Assembly (NCBI GenBank): GCA_905221605.1
Contig: CAJNDS010000227.1
Location: 97,501-161,500, forward strand
DNA length: 64,000 bases
Reading direction: 5' to 3'
Source of the DNA: Symbiodinium natans
Taxonomy: Eukaryota > Sar > Dinophyceae > Suessiales > Symbiodiniaceae
The notes under the pieces are model-generated. The model worked only from the letters and a program-made list of their open reading frames with translations, did no database searches and was not told the origin of the DNA. Positions 60,994 through 64,000 of this stretch are shown here, one piece after another (positions within the stretch are counted from its first letter, which is position 1; each line of letters opens with the position of its first letter). A program made the translations under genes and the position numbers.

Positions 60994-61364
60994 CTCGAAA
61001 GAAAATATGTTCTTCATGCGCTTCATGTAACCGTCGCAGGTTTTGTCAAACTGCCACAGGGATCCCAAGCGAAGCGGACACGCTAAAGTACTTGGCTGTA
61101 CCGGCAGCTATTGGCACCTCGTTGGCTGTCCGGAAGCTCGGGTTCTCTTGCGATGGCTCTAGGAACCTTCCGAAGCAGCGACTGGCATTTTCGCGCCACT
61201 TTCTCAAGCAATTCCAAGTCACTCATCTGCCTGCAAACTAACTGATCATGGCAGTATGCACTTCTGCCTTGTCGTCTTCTCATCAATCAAATGCAGGCGC
61301 GTCCTCCCTGACTTCTTGCCTTGTGACTTCCAGAATGGCCTTAAGCAGAATTGCGCAGGCCGAC
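60994..61364 (-). CDS. unrecognised multi-exon gene, three short exons in phase
   Basis: Exon 61320-61364 (SACAILLKAILEVT; acceptor atcacaag, GC donor gcaaga) leaves two bases. These are completed by exon 61167-61230 (RQMSDLELLEKVARKCQSLL; acceptor gtttgcag, donor gttcct). That exon ends in phase 0 and joins exon 60994-61050, exactly 19 codons (FDKTCDGYMKRMKNIFSFE; acceptor ctgtggcag, donor gtgggc). Exons are 45, 64 and 57 nt. The joined peptide is predicted helical and charged. A further exon may start near 60950 (acceptor cttcttgcag), and upstream exons may lie at 61.4-61.6 kb (RFDILGLRPIASLYARV). No family is recognised. Confidence 0.52.
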
Positions 61365-61619
61365 CTTGTGATAGGAACAGGTGAGTGTTCTTGGCATCCG
61401 CACAGCACTTCGAGGTCCACATTCTCGTTCGTCCTCCAAGCATTCAAGTACCTGCTGTGGGGCATAGCATTCACATGCATGCACAAAACAAGATGGTACC
61501 CGTGCATAAAGGGACGCAATGGGCCTCAAGCCCAGGATATCGAACCTGATCTTGTAGGTTGCCTCGCAATGCGCTCCAAACGTGTCAGGGAGGTGAACCG
61601 CTTCAAGAAAAGACCCGCA

Positions 61620-64000
61620 GAGCGACACACAAGGGAAACAAAACTGCCCATCAAAGCTTAAACTCGGATTCCTCCTTCCCCGTCTGGATCGGCTCGACAC
61701 ACCTGCATACTCCCACCCTGAAGCAGCAAGGGCTACCCAGAAGACCAATGAGTCTAGCGCCCAATTTCAGGGACCATGCTGGTGGATGACTCTGATAGCA
61801 CAAAGCGAGCCGAGGCTTGCCAGTTCTTCGCGGGCTTGTTCAAATACTTGCCCGTGGTGCTGGTTGTAGTGTAGCCTACCAAACGGTCTTCTTCGGGACG
61901 GGCACACGGTGGCACGTCAGCAAGTCTTGACTCGGCTACACTCTGCTCTAAAATGTACACAAGTGTCCTGCAGCCATGAGAAGTCGTGGTCGGCGTGCCC
62001 AGGAGCCATCAGCAGACTGAGGCCAAAGGTAACCATACTGTGAATACGACCATTGCTGACACAGACAAGACAGCATACATCCGGCAGCATGTCAATGTGA
62101 GGCTGCAGCTGCACCAAAAGCATTTCGACGGAACTTCAACCGCAGATCACTGTTCAGAGCGTACCACACCTCACAAGCCCAGTCTGAACTGCCGCGCGAA
62201 GAGGATTCCATAAGGCAGACTCCTGTTCTGCTTCTTTCTCGGCAGCACTGATTGGGCCATACCCTGGACCCCTCCTAGCATAAGGAGGCTGCAGCGGTAT
62301 GATGCTTGTTGAGAACGGAATTGACCTTTCCGACCACTCCTTCATCCTGCGACAACAGGCGTTGGTGGCATCTCGAAATCCTACAAAGGACCAGATATGC
62401 TCAGGTCGGCTGCACAACGCTGCACACCTTGTGCCCGTCTTCTTGGTTGAATTTGTCGTCCAGGCATGTCAAGCTGTAGAGGACCTGGCATTCTTCGAAG
62501 TATTATTACCTAGCACAGCTTCAGTAGGTGAGCAGCGTATGTTACATGATTACATGCCAGGAAAGCCACCCGCCCCAACACCTCAAAGCCATGGCTCAAG
62601 TTGTACGTATCTTTGTCCAACCTGCCAGTTCAAGCGTGTCCACAACTGCCCTCAGGCTTGCCGATGAAAATCTGCACACTTAGCGCTTCACACCCGAACA
62701 ACAATTGGTGGCAAATCCAACCTTGACTGCAATAAAATGCAACAAAGTTGGTCCGCGAGACATGTAGAGCACTTGCAAACTACAGGGAAGCTGCGAGCTG
62801 CGTCCTGAGCACCGGGCTCCTTATGCCCCCCTGGTCCTGCCAAAACCTGCTCAGCGTGACCGGCTGTATCCGGCTTGGCAACATGCAGATTTCGGTGCCT
62901 CACAGGTGATTGGCCCGATTGTGAGGCGATCCATGAACACTGGATCCAGAGAGCCTTGGCTAGCGTTTGTGCAGGCAATCTTGTGATGCTTTGGACACGG
63001 ACCCCGAGCACATCCGAGCATGCACGCGATCTCTTCGATCCTACTTAAGACTCAAAACTACATGAACCCTTGCCTTTATTCAACCTGTGCTCCTTTCTAC
63101 CAGCGGGCAGGCGACGAAACTGCTTCTAAAATCGTCGGAACTAAAACCGTTGGGTGGTCACCCCACCCATGATCTACCCTGCGGTTTCAGACATGCTGCT
63201 TTGATCTGTTCCACTGCAAATACACGCCCAAACTATGTTTTCTTTCAGGGTAGGGTGTTTTGTTGTTGAAAGGCACTCCAAACCTAGATGCTTATTAAAC
63301 TAAAGTAGTGCTTTCCCTCCTTTACTATTCCCCCACACTCCCCCCGCCACTCCGCACCAAAATGTAAATAGGAGACCAACAACAAGGTCAAGCCAGAGAA
63401 TCCAAGAAACAACACAGGAACGGCAGTCATGTGGACTACTTTTCAAAACAAGTGGAACCTGCATGGAGCGCCGTCCCTCAACCCTGACCCTTCAAAAACC
63501 CTAAGCCTGCAACCCTTGAAACCCCATCCGGTCCTAGAATCTTGCAGACCCAAAGTGCATTGTTAAAATCTTGCCTTTAGGCACAAATTCGCGGAAGCCC
63601 TCCCGCCAGCACATCGGGGAATAGGCCGTGGTAGGCTTGCAGCCCCAAGCCCGGATAGCATGGATCATGCTAATCCCAATGGTTGCGCCCTTCAGCGGAG
63701 CAGGGCCTGGTGTCTGACCCTATGCCGAGCGTGGACGGGCTGAAGCTTTTTTGGCGCATGTCAAGCGCGGAACCACACATGCTGCAGCAGCCCAAGCAGC
63801 GTCGCTGTCTCGTTCCGTCATGTGCGCGCAAGACAATGCTGGTGCCCTTCCTTATGCTGTCCTGGCCCTCGGCGCTCTCAGCTGGAATCGTGGCCAGGGA
63901 AAGGCATGAGACTTTTTTCAAAATTCTGCCTGGTTGGTGTGACAACTTTTTGACACCTCCTGTGCCGGCCGGTAGCTTCGTTCTTCACGGTCGATTCCTT
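61620..64000. other. right-end region, no gene supported
   Basis: Several short minus frames look mildly coding (for example near 62.2-62.3 kb, PPYARRGPGYGPISAAEKEA), but I could not find matching splice sites on both sides. A short CCCTAAG/CCTTGAA telomere-like trace lies at about 63480-63530 and a C-rich tract at about 63330-63350. Confidence 0.4.

Noticed and set aside
62780-62830. HKEPGAQD on the minus strand, resembling NKEPGAQE of the J domain at 57.07 kb
   Set aside because: Only about eight residues match. There is no HPD, helix II or helix III around it, so it is taken as coincidence.

Overview
The window looks like nuclear DNA of a dinoflagellate, most likely a symbiodiniacean-type alga. 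Genes are sparse and broken into many short exons. Most splice donors I could reconstruct are GC or GA rather than GT. Every confidently identified gene lies on the minus strand. The long spacers are packed with degenerate arrays, homopolymers, microsatellites and interstitial TTTAGGG/CCCTAAA-like telomeric repeats. There is no bacterial operon, CRISPR array, or recognisable tRNA or rRNA gene.

Four genes are identified by motif, all minus strand. (1) At 2768-3937 is an uninterrupted alternative oxidase whose C terminus carries two EF-hand calcium-binding motifs, an unusual fusion. (2) At 7664-15406 is a DEAD-box RNA helicase closest by motif spelling to DDX20/Gemin3, in at least ten exons. 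(3) At 9724-13754, an hnRNP U (SAF-A)-like SPRY/RGG protein gene sits on the same strand between the helicase exons carrying motif II and motif III, so it appears to be a nested gene. (4) At 52255-58684 is a type I (zinc-finger) DnaJ co-chaperone with a mitochondrial-type presequence, spread over about 6.4 kb.

Between these lie several minus-strand loci where consecutive exons join in phase through plausible splice sites but whose products I do not recognise: about 19.1-20.0, 21.8-22.5, 24.2-26.5, 28.8-29.8, 40.4-42.7, 48.5-49.1 and 61.0-61.4 kb. Weaker single-exon candidates lie at 31.9-32.3, 35.1, 38.8, 45.7-46.1, 47.5 (plus strand) and 50.3-50.7 kb.

The rest is repeat-rich spacer: an ACGTAAGTA array (17.3-17.95 kb), a GCCGATAAG array (27.1-27.86 kb), a 490-bp compound triplet/hexamer array (30.16-30.65 kb), a (TTC)n run (32.7 kb), a dispersed element with two copies (27.4 and 46.4 kb), telomere-like blocks (36.2, 44.3, 48.0, 57.4 and 63.5 kb) and a T-rich array of about 45-50-bp units (59.35-59.8 kb). 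The identified genes serve respiration (alternative oxidase), mitochondrial protein folding (DnaJ) and nuclear RNA handling (DDX20-like, hnRNP U-like). They share orientation, but I see no evidence that they form one pathway.
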